Counted from the stretch's first letter, positions 47,996-56,687 are shown. The stretch: DNA of 64,000 nt from Gracilibacillus dipsosauri (GCF_003176895.1 NZ_QGTD01000008.1:868001-932000); one strand, 5' to 3'. Numbers and translations: made by a program. Notes: generated by a model not told the origin, from the letters alone.

Positions 47996-49036
47996 TTAGT
48001 CATTTAAGAATTTGACACAAACTGCTTCAGGTGCTTTTACATCTTTTTGAAGTAAAGAGAGTTGTCCAGTTTCTTGATCTCGTTCAAACAATGTTAATGT
48101 ACCTGATTCTTGATTAGAAGCAACGACGAATTTCTCCGTTGGATCTAGTACAAAGTCTCTCGGCCAATCTCCTTCTGTGCTTGTCCATTCGATAAAGGTA
48201 AGTGTATTATCTTCATTAACCTTATAACTAGCAATGGAATTATGTCCACGATTGCCAACGTAAACAAATTGTCCATCAGAGGATAGATGAATAGCACTTC
48301 CTTGACTGTTTTCCGTAAAATCTTCTGGGATCGCAGAAAGATATTGTACCTCTTCGAATTTACCTTCTTCGTAACGTAAAGCGATAACCTCATTACTTAA
48401 TTCTGTCATGACATAGGCAAACTTGCCATTTGGATGAAAGGCAATATGTCGCGGACCACTTCCAGCCTTTGTTTTTAGAACATTCACTTCCTTTAATTCT
48501 CCATTTACAGGACGATAAGTCGTAATCGTATCTGTTCCTAGATCTACTACAATGACAAACTGCTCATCTGGTGTAAATCCAGCATAATGAAGGTGCGGTT
48601 TCTCCTGACGCTCATGGGGACCACTACCTTCGTGTTCCTGGGCTTTTGATGGTTGTAATGATCCGTCATCATTTGTTAAAAATGCTTCTACTTGCGTTGT
48701 ATGATAATTAGCGGATACGATTAAGCTTTTGTCGCGATTAACACTAACGTGACAAGGAGCAGATCCAGGAGTTGCTTGACTGTTTAATTTTTCTAGTCTT
48801 CCATCTTCTTCATTAATTCGAAAAGCAGTAACGCCACCACTATCTCCTTCTTTAGCGACAGCATATAAATTTTGGTTATCTTCACTAACCGTGACATAGG
48901 TTGGATTATCTAACTCAGCCGCCAGTTCGACATTCTCAATTTTTTTTGCTTCATAATTTAATTCAAAACGATAGACACCTTTGCTCTCTTTTTTTGTATA
49001 AGCTCCGATGTATCCTATAGAACGATTATTCCCCAT
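47996..49036 (-). CDS. pgl: 6-phosphogluconolactonase (lactonase-family beta-propeller)
   Basis: 346 residues, seven-bladed beta-propeller of the YbhE/YkgB type. Repeated blade motifs include NPTYVTVSEDNQNLYAV, APCHVSVNRDKSLIVSANY, GPRHIAFHPNGKFAYV and WPRDFVLDPTEKFVVASNQ. B. subtilis Pgl (YkgB, 349 residues) hydrolyses 6-phosphogluconolactone in the pentose phosphate pathway. No signal peptide. Monocistronic, with a possible CcpA site over its promoter. Other lactones are conceivable as substrate. Confidence 0.87.
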   Translation of the reverse strand: MGNNRSIGYIGAYTKKESKGVYRFELNYEAKKIENVELAAELDNPTYVTVSEDNQNLYAVAKEGDSGGVTAFRINEEDGRLEKLNSQATPGSAPCHVSVNRDKSLIVSANYHTTQVEAFLTNDDGSLQPSKAQEHEGSGPHERQEKPHLHYAGFTPDEQFVIVVDLGTDTITTYRPVNGELKEVNVLKTKAGSGPRHIAFHPNGKFAYVMTELSNEVIALRYEEGKFEEVQYLSAIPEDFTENSQGSAIHLSSDGQFVYVGNRGHNSIASYKVNEDNTLTFIEWTSTEGDWPRDFVLDPTEKFVVASNQESGTLTLFERDQETGQLSLLQKDVKAPEAVCVKFLND

Positions 49037-49071
49037 AAAAATACCTCATTTCTTTAATATGTATGGTTAAC

Positions 49072-49093
49072 ATTATAGCAGAATCGCTTCCAA
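49072..49093 (-). promoter_or_regulatory. pgl promoter region with cre-like site
   Basis: Minus-strand TATAAT at 49072-49077. TTGGAAGCGATTCTG (49079-49093) matches the cre consensus except near its right end and lies between -35 and -10, a repressing position for CcpA. The -35 is poor. Confidence 0.45.
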
Positions 49094-49119
49094 TGATCTA
49101 ATATGAGGCTAAATGGATA

Positions 49120-49149
49120 TAACCCGAACTTTGAAAGTCCGGGTTATTG
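49120..49149. terminator. Hairpin downstream of the 36-residue gene
   Basis: ATAACCCG/CGGGTTAT 8-bp stem extended by ACTT/AAGT after one mismatch, 3-base loop. Without a long T-run; possible terminator of the minus-strand small genes. Confidence 0.5.
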
Positions 49150-49197
49150 CAGAGATAGCTAATCATCATCTGATTAGACGCCATCCAACCTCATCCA

Positions 49198-49308
49198 TTA
49201 AAATTGGCCCATATTGGTCTGATTTTTCCCTCTACGCATTTGATAATAAGCATATGCTCCAATACCGACAGACGCTAACATTGGCAAAACAGCAAATCTT
49301 TTTCTCAT
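49198..49308 (-). CDS. 36-residue DUF3918-like membrane peptide
   Basis: 36 residues: MRKRF start, hydrophobic segment (about 6-22, VLPMLASVGIGAYAYY) and a basic/polar tail. GGAGGG lies 8 bases before ATG, an excellent site. The pattern resembles small YrzQ/DUF3918-type Bacillaceae proteins. Function unknown. Confidence 0.6.
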   Translation of the reverse strand: MRKRFAVLPMLASVGIGAYAYYQMRRGKNQTNMGQF

Positions 49309-49385
49309 GTGTATCCCTCCTATTTCAATTGGGTACACAGTTAGTTTTTCCACTTCTCCATCACTTATCCTGAGCAAAAAATGGA

Positions 49386-49643
49386 TTATTTGAATTTATC
49401 ACCAATAAACAAGAAAAACAAAATAAATAACCCTATGGTGAATGGTAATGCACCGATTAAGCTAAGACTCATTCCGTTATATCCACCAACCATTTCATTT
49501 CCTATAAGGTAGATAATAACTCCTGCAGCACAGCTCAGAAACCCCCACCAATAAGGCATTCGCTTCCAGAGGCTTATCACTACCCCAATCACAAATAAGC
49601 ATAAAAATATCCATGGAAGCACAACATAAATTGCAAAACTCAT
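49386..49643 (-). CDS. Small three-helix membrane protein
   Basis: 85 residues from ATG at 49643 (AAAGGA 9 bases upstream; an ATG three codons earlier abuts the ribosome site). Three hydrophobic segments (about 5-25, 33-48 and 57-80), with WKRMPYWWG between the first two and a short GDKFK end. Unrecognised family. It lies downstream of the sigma-factor gene but behind that gene's terminator. Confidence 0.7.
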   Translation of the reverse strand: MSFAIYVVLPWIFLCLFVIGVVISLWKRMPYWWGFLSCAAGVIIYLIGNEMVGGYNGMSLSLIGALPFTIGLFILFFLFIGDKFK

Positions 49644-49702
49644 CGTAGTCATCCTTTATTGTATCCGTATTCCTTAATTATTATATACCTTTTCTCGAAA
49701 AG

Positions 49703-49733
49703 AAAAAACCAGAAGCTTTGTTTAGGCCCCTGG
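49703..49733 (-). terminator. Terminator after the sigma-factor gene
   Basis: Stem CCAGGGGC/GCTTCTGG (two G-U pairs), 9-base loop, then TTTTTT on the minus strand. It overlaps the stop of the sigma gene and closes the ABC-sigma operon. Confidence 0.75.
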
Positions 49734-50264
49734 CTGCATTTCATATATCCCTTGCTTTTTTATTAATTGTCTTGCACGAAATAACCTTGTTTTTACAGCA
49801 GATTGAGTGATTCCTAACACTTCTGCTATTTCGGCATCCTGAAATCCTTTAATAAATTTCATATGAAAAACTGCTTGTATCTTTTTACTCGCTTTACATA
49901 AGCATTCCGATATTTCTTCCATAGTACATTGGATATCGAGAGACTTTTCAATATGCTCCGTTGCACATAATGTAGTGTTTTCTAAAGTCGTCTCTTCATC
50001 TAAGAGAACAGATCTGGATCGTTTTTCTTTTCTTAACAAATCGATAGCTGTACGAGATATTATTGTGCGTAACCATGCACCTAATTGATCAATTTTTTCA
50101 AGCTTTATTTGGAAACGAAACACTTTAATCCATGCCTCTTGGACTGCATCCTCTGCTAATTGTCGATCGTGTAATATTTTTACAGCAGTAAAAAACATCA
50201 TTTCTTGATATTTCTCAACCATTTGATCAAAACTTTTGGTCTGTAACATGATCCTGTTGTTCAC
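49722..50264 (-). CDS. ECF-type RNA polymerase sigma factor
   Basis: 180 residues. Sigma region 2 (about 12-80: EKYQEMMFFTAVKIL, LAEDAVQEAWIKVFRF, GAWLRTIISRTAIDLLRKEK) and region 4 (about 115-170: AVFHMKFIKGFQDAEIAEVLGITQSAVKTRLFRARQ). The start is uncertain (GTG at 50264 or ATG at 50249; neither has ideal spacing). No anti-sigma gene follows; instead the gene lies 37 bases after an ABC permease and before a terminator. It is therefore the last gene of a GntR-ATPase-permease-sigma operon. Target promoters unknown. Confidence 0.85.
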   Translation of the reverse strand: MNNRIMLQTKSFDQMVEKYQEMMFFTAVKILHDRQLAEDAVQEAWIKVFRFQIKLEKIDQLGAWLRTIISRTAIDLLRKEKRSRSVLLDEETTLENTTLCATEHIEKSLDIQCTMEEISECLCKASKKIQAVFHMKFIKGFQDAEIAEVLGITQSAVKTRLFRARQLIKKQGIYEMQPGA

Positions 50265-50301
50265 ATCCTTTCCATTTCATTCATTGTTCTGTTATGGAGT
50301 C

Positions 50302-51996
50302 TTAATTAAAATTCTCTGAGATAAATTCTAAAGTGTTCTCATATGATGATGGTACTTCCATATAGAAAAAGTTCCCCTGCTCATCCAAAATCAAATCGAT
50401 CATAACTGTAGCATTGCTTATTTGCTGTACTTCTTCATAATTTAAAGCCAAATAATCTTTTCTAATCTGTTCAACGATTTGTTCTATCATTCTCGGATCA
50501 AAGATGTTTTGTGGTTCCCTATCCCTAACATGTATCGTTATTTGACTATAATCGGCTTTATCCAAAAATAACCATGGTCGGTTCATTTTCTTAAAAACTT
50601 CTTCTTCATAAATCGGAGCTAGCAATTCTTTAAACTCCGCTGTATCTGGAACACAATATTGTCGTTTCATCTTATTACCATTTTCCAAGTAATAAGTGAA
50701 GTACAATTTGGAAATATAATCTTTATGGTATTGGGTGTTTTCTTTTACTAGATCTGAGGCTATCAGTGCTTCATGTAAGTCAAGAATTGCCTCTATATCG
50801 GCTTTAGCTGTCATTATGCTCGGGTCATCTATCTCCAGATCTAAAGCATTGTGATGAAACATCATTTCATCAATAACCTCTATTCCTTCAATGGAATGTG
50901 CTTGTGGTACACGATCGACATAGCCAAACCAATCAAATACAATGGAAGCAAGTACGATCATGGAGATACTAATATAAATCAATAACCCCTTCCACTTCCC
51001 CCAAATTCTCCAGGTTTTTTGAATCAGCATTTCAGCTAACAGGTAACCTAAAAATGCACCAAATATATAACCAAAAGTGATCCAGCCGATGTAGTTTCCT
51101 GGTACAGATTCAAAGTAGGCACCACCTAATAGCATAAAACAAAATGTCACACCAAATTTGAATATCGGCTTCAGAAATGGAAACGCTAATGCTTGAGATG
51201 CTGCTTCAATCGAACGTACTCGATATAGGACTAATGCAAGAACATAACATACGATAGCGAGAATTGAGAAAATCCATAGCTCTACATCCTTTACTTCAAA
51301 ATTAGACATTTCGATACTCCGTGAAATCGGTGAAAACCGGTATGCTTGATCCTGCCAATTAATACCCGGGCTGAACCCTTTAAGTAACATTCCCAGATTT
51401 CTGTACAGAAGTGTCAAAATGCCTGCTGGAAAGATGAGAAAGATATAGCTTAAGACAAGCTGCACAGCGGAAATACCTGTTATCATTCCTACCAAAACCG
51501 TAAAGGAATAGATGATACTGACCATTACAATCGAATAGATTAACCATGAACCAATATCATGAGTACTAAAAAATTCATCTACATTCATCGTTCTTTCCAT
51601 CATGTACATCAATAATCCATTTAGAAGTAATGGGATAAGAAGATTTAAATACCCCATCATAAAATGCTGATGAAATAAACTGCTCCTTTTTATAGGTAGA
51701 CTGTGGACAAAGTCAGCAAAGCCTCTAACTTGTAAATAACGAAAAGCAAACAATGCTGCTAGTACTGGTACGGTAATCATTAATAAAGCATGCAAGACAC
51801 CATTTGTTTCAAAGATATTTTCTACTCCTTCATAATATAAAGGGTCATGCTGCAGTTCTTCACTTGTCACATTCATTAAAATCTGTAAAGGAAATAAGAA
51901 AACAAGAACAACAAAGTATGCAATGCCGATCCATCCAGTAGAACGAAAGCTTTGTTTTAATAGTTCTTTTTTAAAGTAGAATGTTCTCGATTGCAT
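50302..51996 (-). CDS. ABC transporter permease, ABC-2 type with C-terminal extracytoplasmic-like domain
   Basis: 564 residues from ATG at 51996 (GGAGG 9 bases upstream). About seven to eight hydrophobic segments in the first 370 residues. They include RYLQVRGFADFVHSLPIKRS, a block typical of YtrC/YtrD-like ABC-2 permeases. A soluble domain of about 190 residues follows (annotated DUF6449 in relatives, from memory). It overlaps the ATPase gene by 26 bases. Likely exports a lipid-active compound or antibiotic, as for Ytr-type transporters, but the substrate is not known. Confidence 0.8.
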   Translation of the reverse strand: MQSRTFYFKKELLKQSFRSTGWIGIAYFVVLVFLFPLQILMNVTSEELQHDPLYYEGVENIFETNGVLHALLMITVPVLAALFAFRYLQVRGFADFVHSLPIKRSSLFHQHFMMGYLNLLIPLLLNGLLMYMMERTMNVDEFFSTHDIGSWLIYSIVMVSIIYSFTVLVGMITGISAVQLVLSYIFLIFPAGILTLLYRNLGMLLKGFSPGINWQDQAYRFSPISRSIEMSNFEVKDVELWIFSILAIVCYVLALVLYRVRSIEAASQALAFPFLKPIFKFGVTFCFMLLGGAYFESVPGNYIGWITFGYIFGAFLGYLLAEMLIQKTWRIWGKWKGLLIYISISMIVLASIVFDWFGYVDRVPQAHSIEGIEVIDEMMFHHNALDLEIDDPSIMTAKADIEAILDLHEALIASDLVKENTQYHKDYISKLYFTYYLENGNKMKRQYCVPDTAEFKELLAPIYEEEVFKKMNRPWLFLDKADYSQITIHVRDREPQNIFDPRMIEQIVEQIRKDYLALNYEEVQQISNATVMIDLILDEQGNFFYMEVPSSYENTLEFISENFN

Positions 51997-52870
51997 ACCC
52001 CGCACCCTCCATTTCGTAGATGAAAATCTCCTCCAAAGTTAGTGGCAAAATATCAAAAACAACAGGATCGTATGTGGATACCTTTGCCTCTATCCCCTCA
52101 TATTCGCCTCTTACGATACAAATATGAACACTTCCTCGCTTTTCATGATGTAATAGCTGTAGATCTTGGAATAATTCTTCTGACACATCTTGTTTAAATG
52201 CTAATTGCACTTTATGAATATCTGACTTTAAGTCATCTAAATCTTTTTCGAGAAGTAATTTACCGCGATGTAAAATTCCAACAGCGTCACATATATCCTC
52301 TACTTCCTTTAAGTTGTGAGAGGAAACCATAACCGTCATTTGTCTTTCTGCTACATCCTGGATCATCCATGATTTTATTTTTTTGCGAATTACAGGATCT
52401 AAACCATCGAATGGCTCATCTAAAATGAGGTAATCTGGCATGGCACAAAGCGCTAACCAAAAAGCTACTTGACGTTGCATCCCTTTTGAAAAACGATGGA
52501 TCTTCTTGTTAGGATTTAAATCTAAGAGCTTTTGCATTTGGTTAAAACGTTCTTTATTCCATTTTGGATAGATATTTTCATAAAAGCTTGCCATTTGCTC
52601 TACGGTATAATGTGAATAAAAAAATAACGTATCAGGAATAAAGATTAGTCGTTCTTTCAATGAAATATTTTCAAAAATTGCTTTCCGTTCTATCTCGATT
52701 GCTCCACTATTTTGTTTGAAAATTCCAGCAATTGTTTTTAACAAAGTTGTTTTTCCTGCACCATTCGATCCGAGTAATCCGTAAATAGAACCTTTGTTTA
52801 TCATTAGGGATACATCATTTAATACCATTTCCTTACGATATCGCTTATTCACGTTTTGTATTTGGATCAT
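51971..52870 (-). CDS. ABC transporter ATP-binding protein, YtrB-like
   Basis: 299 residues from ATG at 52870 (GGGGGTG 7 bases upstream). Walker A GLLGSNGAGKTTLLK, Q-loop FIPDTLFFYSHYT, a signature that reads FSKGMQRQVAF, and Walker B YLILDEPFDGLDP with catalytic Glu. Its gene overlaps both the regulator and the permease genes. The signature SKGMQ replaces SGGQ, as commonly seen in YtrB/YhcG-type ATPases. Confidence 0.9.
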   Translation of the reverse strand: MIQIQNVNKRYRKEMVLNDVSLMINKGSIYGLLGSNGAGKTTLLKTIAGIFKQNSGAIEIERKAIFENISLKERLIFIPDTLFFYSHYTVEQMASFYENIYPKWNKERFNQMQKLLDLNPNKKIHRFSKGMQRQVAFWLALCAMPDYLILDEPFDGLDPVIRKKIKSWMIQDVAERQMTVMVSSHNLKEVEDICDAVGILHRGKLLLEKDLDDLKSDIHKVQLAFKQDVSEELFQDLQLLHHEKRGSVHICIVRGEYEGIEAKVSTYDPVVFDILPLTLEEIFIYEMEGAGYAIENILL

Positions 52871-53240
52871 GATGCGCACCCCCAATGATTTCATTCAATA
52901 TCTCTTTTAAATCTTCAACGGTTAATCCAATATATAATGCTTCCGCTATTTGTTTTTTTAATTGTTCTTTTACTTTTTTTATTTCGGCATGATTTGCTTC
53001 TGGCACCATAGAATTTACAAAACTTCCTTTCCCCTTCACAGAATAGATATATCCTTGTGCTTCAAGTTCTCGATACGCTTTTTGAATAGTGTTCGGATTA
53101 ATAGATAATTGCTGAGCCAGCATACGAACTGAAGGTAGCTTTTCATCTTGCTTAAGTACATCATGGATGATTAATTGTTTAAATTTGTCTATTAACTGCT
53201 CATAGATTGGCTTTCTACTTCTTAGATCAAGTTCCAGCAT
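52845..53240 (-). CDS. GntR-family regulator, YtrA subfamily
   Basis: 131 residues from ATG at 53240 (upstream GTG in frame is not needed). Winged helix (about 8-75: KPIYEQLIDKFKQLIIHDVL, LPSVRMLAQQLSINPNTIQKAYREL) and a short two-helix C-terminal tail that defines the YtrA subfamily. In B. subtilis YtrA represses ytrABCDEF, which responds to ramoplanin and other lipid-II-interfering antibiotics. Here it heads an ATPase-permease-sigma operon and has a matching inverted repeat at its promoter, so autorepression is likely. Confidence 0.9.
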   Translation of the reverse strand: MLELDLRSRKPIYEQLIDKFKQLIIHDVLKQDEKLPSVRMLAQQLSINPNTIQKAYRELEAQGYIYSVKGKGSFVNSMVPEANHAEIKKVKEQLKKQIAEALYIGLTVEDLKEILNEIIGGAHHDPNTKRE

Positions 53241-53281
53241 TTCACCCCTACCTTTCACTGTATGGTGTGTATGAATTGTAT

Positions 53282-53339
53282 TAACTGTATTAATATATTT
53301 AGTACAGTTATATTATAATCGAAAAAAAATTCTTTTCAA
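53282..53339 (-). promoter_or_regulatory. Promoter and operator of the YtrA-type operon
   Basis: Minus strand TTGAAA (53334-53339), 16-base spacer, TATAAT (53312-53317). Immediately downstream is the perfect inverted repeat TAACTGTA-N13-TACAGTTA (53282-53310), covering the start site. It is a strong candidate operator for the YtrA-like protein. Confidence 0.78.
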
Positions 53340-53349
53340 GCATTTTTAC

Positions 53350-53398
53350 AAAAAAAATTAAAAAACGAACGATCTAATAATTATTAGAATCGTTCGTT
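53350..53398 (-). terminator. Terminator of mhqD
   Basis: AACGAACGAT and ATCGTTCGTT pair over 10 bp, continuing into CTAATAATTATTAG. The T-run TTTTTAATTTTTTT follows on the minus strand. Confidence 0.92.
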
Positions 53399-53457
53399 AG
53401 CTACCGTTAGCTTTGGCGATTGTACATCATTTTTTATAGTCATATTCAGTATTATCT

Positions 53458-54078
53458 TTATCCTTCAGCTATATCTCGATTTTTTTCATACCATGTCTTT
53501 GCAGCTTCTACCTCTGTTCGGGATAATTGATGACCATTATTTTCCCAATGTATTTGTACAGACGCTCCATTTTGGCTAAGTATTTTTTCTAAATCCAACG
53601 ACTCTTGTTCTGTACATAACGGATCATTGCGTCCAGCTGTGATAAACACCTTAGTATTAGTCAAGTCCGGGAGGCCGATTCCTCTCCTAGGCACCATAGG
53701 GTGATGAAGAATTGCTTCAGCTAGCCCATCTTGATAATGGAATAGTAAACTAGCTGCAATATTCGCTCCATTAGAATAACCAATGGCGATCACTTGCTTT
53801 CGATCAAAACCATAGTTATCTGCAGCTTCACTAAGGAATTGGTACAGCTCATCCGTTCTTAATATAAGATCCTCTTCATCAAAAATGCCTTCCGCAAGCC
53901 TTTTAAAAAATCGCGGCATGCCATTTTCTAAAACATTTCCTCTCACACTTAGCACATTAGTATCAGGATCTATTATCTCCGCTAAAGGTAATAAATCATT
54001 TTCTGTACCACCAGTTCCATGCAGCAGTAAAAAAGTTGGACCAGATAAGTGCTTACCTTCTTTAAATATATGCTTCAT
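53458..54078 (-). CDS. mhqD: MhqD-like carboxylesterase/hydrolase
   Basis: 206 residues from ATG at 54078 (AAAGGAAG 5 bases upstream); a longer in-frame version would add 25 residues without a ribosome site. Phospholipase/carboxylesterase family: LLLHGTGGTENDLLPLA at about 16-32, nucleophile elbow GYSNGANIAAS, AGRNDPLC with the catalytic Asp and NNGHQLS with the His. Strong resemblance to B. subtilis MhqD (202 residues, VLENGMPRFFKRL block), a member of the MhqR regulon induced by quinones and diamide. No mhqR or dioxygenase gene is adjacent. Confidence 0.85.
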   Translation of the reverse strand: MKHIFKEGKHLSGPTFLLLHGTGGTENDLLPLAEIIDPDTNVLSVRGNVLENGMPRFFKRLAEGIFDEEDLILRTDELYQFLSEAADNYGFDRKQVIAIGYSNGANIAASLLFHYQDGLAEAILHHPMVPRRGIGLPDLTNTKVFITAGRNDPLCTEQESLDLEKILSQNGASVQIHWENNGHQLSRTEVEAAKTWYEKNRDIAEG

Positions 54079-54214
54079 ACAATCTTCCTTTCTTCTTAAA
54101 GTCTTGAATTCGAAATATTGATTCTTCCTCCATTTTAGAAAAGCGACAAACACTTGTCAAACAGCTTGCCTTGTCAGATAATTGATAATACAATGAAATC
54201 ACGGAGATGATTGT

Positions 54215-54850
54215 ATGACAAAAATACCAATGATGGTGTCATTATCCAATAAAAAAGTGGTCATTATCGGTGGCGGTCAAATTTCGGAAAGAAAAACATG
54301 TAGATTGGTAGAATATGGAATAAAACCCACACTAATCAGTCCTAGCATAACAGAAGGATTGCGACAAATGATTCAACACTATGATTTAAACTGGATAAAG
54401 AAAGAATGTTCTCCTTCTGATTTACCTTATTATGATGTCATCATCATTGCCACTAATTGTTCGAGTGTGAATCAGATGATTCTTGATCATAAACCTAAAC
54501 ACGCTTGGGTTAATGCAACGCACCACGCAAGCAAGGGGGAAATAGAATTCCCTATTGCACTTAGACGAGGAAAACTCCAAATCGCTATTTCCACCGGTGG
54601 TTCAAGTCCCATACTTGCGAAAAAAATAAAAGCACAGCTAGAGCATGATTTTCCCGAGGATTATGAAACATATATTGACTTCCTTCATCAAGCGAGATCA
54701 TTACTGAAGCAAGCGAAGGTAGGTTCAAACATTAGAATAGAACTATTGGAAAAGATAGTAAATAAACCTATTTATAAAGTAGAGGGACAAAAAAATTTCT
54801 TAAACATGCTAAAAGAACAGTACCTTTTCCATAATAAAAAAAAGCACTAG
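54215..54850 (+). CDS. sirC: Precorrin-2 dehydrogenase (SirC/YlnF type)
   Basis: 211 residues. N-terminal NAD-binding fold (VVIIGGGQISERKTCRLVEYG at the start), then the dimerisation/ferrochelatase-like middle (STGGSSPILAKKIKAQLE). It oxidises precorrin-2 to sirohydrochlorin with NAD. It has the size of stand-alone SirC/YlnF, not of CysG. It lies apart from, and convergent to, the siroheme genes sumT and sirB at 55936-57467. The three together supply siroheme for NirB. Confidence 0.88.
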   Translation: MTKIPMMVSLSNKKVVIIGGGQISERKTCRLVEYGIKPTLISPSITEGLRQMIQHYDLNWIKKECSPSDLPYYDVIIIATNCSSVNQMILDHKPKHAWVNATHHASKGEIEFPIALRRGKLQIAISTGGSSPILAKKIKAQLEHDFPEDYETYIDFLHQARSLLKQAKVGSNIRIELLEKIVNKPIYKVEGQKNFLNMLKEQYLFHNKKKH

Positions 54851-54856
54851 TAATAA

Positions 54857-54907
54857 ACTGCACACAATGGTTCGATAATCACTTACCATAGGTGCAGTAT
54901 TTTTTTA
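54857..54907. terminator. Terminator of sirC
   Basis: ACTGCAC (54857-54863) with GTGCAGT (54892-54898), then ATTTTTTT. It reaches the stop of the convergent gene and may serve both. Confidence 0.75.
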
Positions 54908-55933
54908 TGATTTCTTCTCCCATCGATCGATTATCTCTATTACTCGACCGCTATTTAATTGCTCTTTAGCTATCTGAATTCCATCATGTATGGTAGGGGT
55001 TATATGAAATAGGTAATAACGTAATCCTGCATTTAATAACACTTGATTATAATAATAAGTAAAATTCTCATCTTTTTCACCGGATAAAATAGAGCGGATG
55101 ATCCTCGCTTGTTGCTTTGCGTTAAGCTTTTCTTTCTTATCAAAATTTTTATTCTCTAAACCAAAATCTGCTGGTTTTATAGTAAAAGAATCTAGATTTT
55201 CACGTTTCCAATGAAAAACAAAACTATTTCGATGAACGGGGACATCCTCCGATCCTTCCATCCCCTGGACGATATAAACATTTTCGTATTCTAATTGCTT
55301 AAAGACCTCATTCAACTTATGGATAGCCGTTCTATGAAAAGCTCCCAGCATAATATTTTTAGCACCAGATAAATTAACCAATTTCTCCACCGTGTTAAAA
55401 AGTGTTCGAATACCTATTTCCTCTCGAATTTTTCTAATCCTAGCAAGTGGTTGACAGTATTTCTCTGCATCCAAGAAAGTAAAATTCTCCTCATAAATCA
55501 TCATTTCTACTTTATCCATATTTACCCAGCCCAATTGCTCCATAATTGCTTTTATAGAGGTTCCATATTTGGGAGGTAAGGAGTCACTCGCTGCTAAGCT
55601 AACAGGAATATTATATTCTGCTAGTAAAAGAGAGACAGGAATGGTGGCAGCGAAAGAATTTCTACCATTATAAGGACCTGCAAAATCTATGAGTTGATCT
55701 GTTATTTTCCTGTTTAAGCGAAGGCTATCAGATTTTTGACGTAATGTATGAATAAAAGCTAATAATTCTTCTGGACTTTCTGTCTTAATACGTTCTGCCA
55801 CAAGGTATGCTGCTATTTGTGCATCTGTTGCCTCATTTGATAGGATACTTTGTGCTATTTTTAAACTGTCTTCATACCTTAAGTCTTTTGCCCCTTTTTT
55901 CCCACGGGCTACCTCTTTCAACCATTGCTGCAA
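54905..55933 (-). CDS. TrpD2-like protein (anthranilate phosphoribosyltransferase fold)
   Basis: 342 residues with the TrpD fold: an N-terminal helical domain (LRYEDSLKIAQSILSNEATDAQIAAYLVAERIK) and a C-terminal domain resembling glycosyltransferase family 3. The family glycine-rich PRPP loop is not intact: the segment DFAGPYNGRNSFAATIP occupies its place. That and the location outside any trp operon point to the TrpD2/YbiB group, which lacks TrpD activity and binds nucleic acid in E. coli. It lies 2 bases after sirB in the sumT-sirB block, so a link to siroheme or nitrite metabolism is suggested. Function unknown. Confidence 0.75.
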   Translation of the reverse strand: MQQWLKEVARGKKGAKDLRYEDSLKIAQSILSNEATDAQIAAYLVAERIKTESPEELLAFIHTLRQKSDSLRLNRKITDQLIDFAGPYNGRNSFAATIPVSLLLAEYNIPVSLAASDSLPPKYGTSIKAIMEQLGWVNMDKVEMMIYEENFTFLDAEKYCQPLARIRKIREEIGIRTLFNTVEKLVNLSGAKNIMLGAFHRTAIHKLNEVFKQLEYENVYIVQGMEGSEDVPVHRNSFVFHWKRENLDSFTIKPADFGLENKNFDKKEKLNAKQQARIIRSILSGEKDENFTYYYNQVLLNAGLRYYLFHITPTIHDGIQIAKEQLNSGRVIEIIDRWEKKS

Positions 55934-55935
55934 TT

Positions 55936-56685
55936 TTACTCCATCCCTTCCGTTACTTCTAAGACACGATCCTTTAAGATGTCTGACAATAACTCATGTT
56001 GACTTAAATATTCTGTCATCAGTAATTCCTGTTCGTCTGCTAGGGTTAATTTCTCTAGAAACTGCTTGATTTCTTTTATTAATAATCCAGTAAAAAGTAG
56101 ATACGGAACAACTAGAACAGACTTTTTTTGTTTATTAATCTTTTCAGTTAATACTTTTTCAAACTTCGGGGAGCTCGCTGCTAAGAAACATTTTTCGATG
56201 AGATTATTTGGGAACTTTTCTCTTAACATTTCGACTAATGTCTCTGTATCATTCACTGCTTGTGGATCACTACTTCCTCTCCCCACGAACAGGATATCAA
56301 ATTTTTCTGTTTCGTCTGTTGTTTTCTTAATATGATCTTCTACTATTGTGATCATCTTCGGCTCTATTTCAATTGGTCGACCATACCTGAATACTATTTG
56401 AGGATATTTATTTCTTTCCTCTTCGATCATTTTAGGTATATCGTGCTTTGCATGGCCTGCTGTTAATAAAAGAATAGGAACAATGGTTATTTGTGTTACA
56501 CCTTTTGCCACGATTTTATGAACCGTTTCTGATAAATCTGGCTCCTGAAGCTCCAAAAAACAGGTCTCTTGGATCGGAATATCTACTTGTTGTTTGACCT
56601 TATCTATTAATTGAAAGGCCTCTTTCTTTGATTCTTCCACTCTACTTCCATGACAAATATATATAACTGCTTTCACTTTGGTCAC
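55936..56685 (-). CDS. sirB: Sirohydrochlorin ferrochelatase
   Basis: 249 residues, two tandem CbiX-like halves. The first opens YICHGSRVEESKKEAF with the metal-site His and continues VPILLLTAGHAKHDIP with the second His; the second half has ILFVGRGSSDPQAVNDT. It inserts Fe(II) into sirohydrochlorin to give siroheme. Class II chelatase of SirB/CbiX type. It lies 2 bases from sumT and 2 bases from the TrpD2-like gene. Confidence 0.9.
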   Translation of the reverse strand: MTKVKAVIYICHGSRVEESKKEAFQLIDKVKQQVDIPIQETCFLELQEPDLSETVHKIVAKGVTQITIVPILLLTAGHAKHDIPKMIEEERNKYPQIVFRYGRPIEIEPKMITIVEDHIKKTTDETEKFDILFVGRGSSDPQAVNDTETLVEMLREKFPNNLIEKCFLAASSPKFEKVLTEKINKQKKSVLVVPYLLFTGLLIKEIKQFLEKLTLADEQELLMTEYLSQHELLSDILKDRVLEVTEGME

Positions 56686-56687
56686 TC

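Noticed and set aside
49113-49373. 86-codon open frame on the + strand
   Set aside because: It runs through a hairpin and opposite the well-supported 36-residue gene at 49198-49308.
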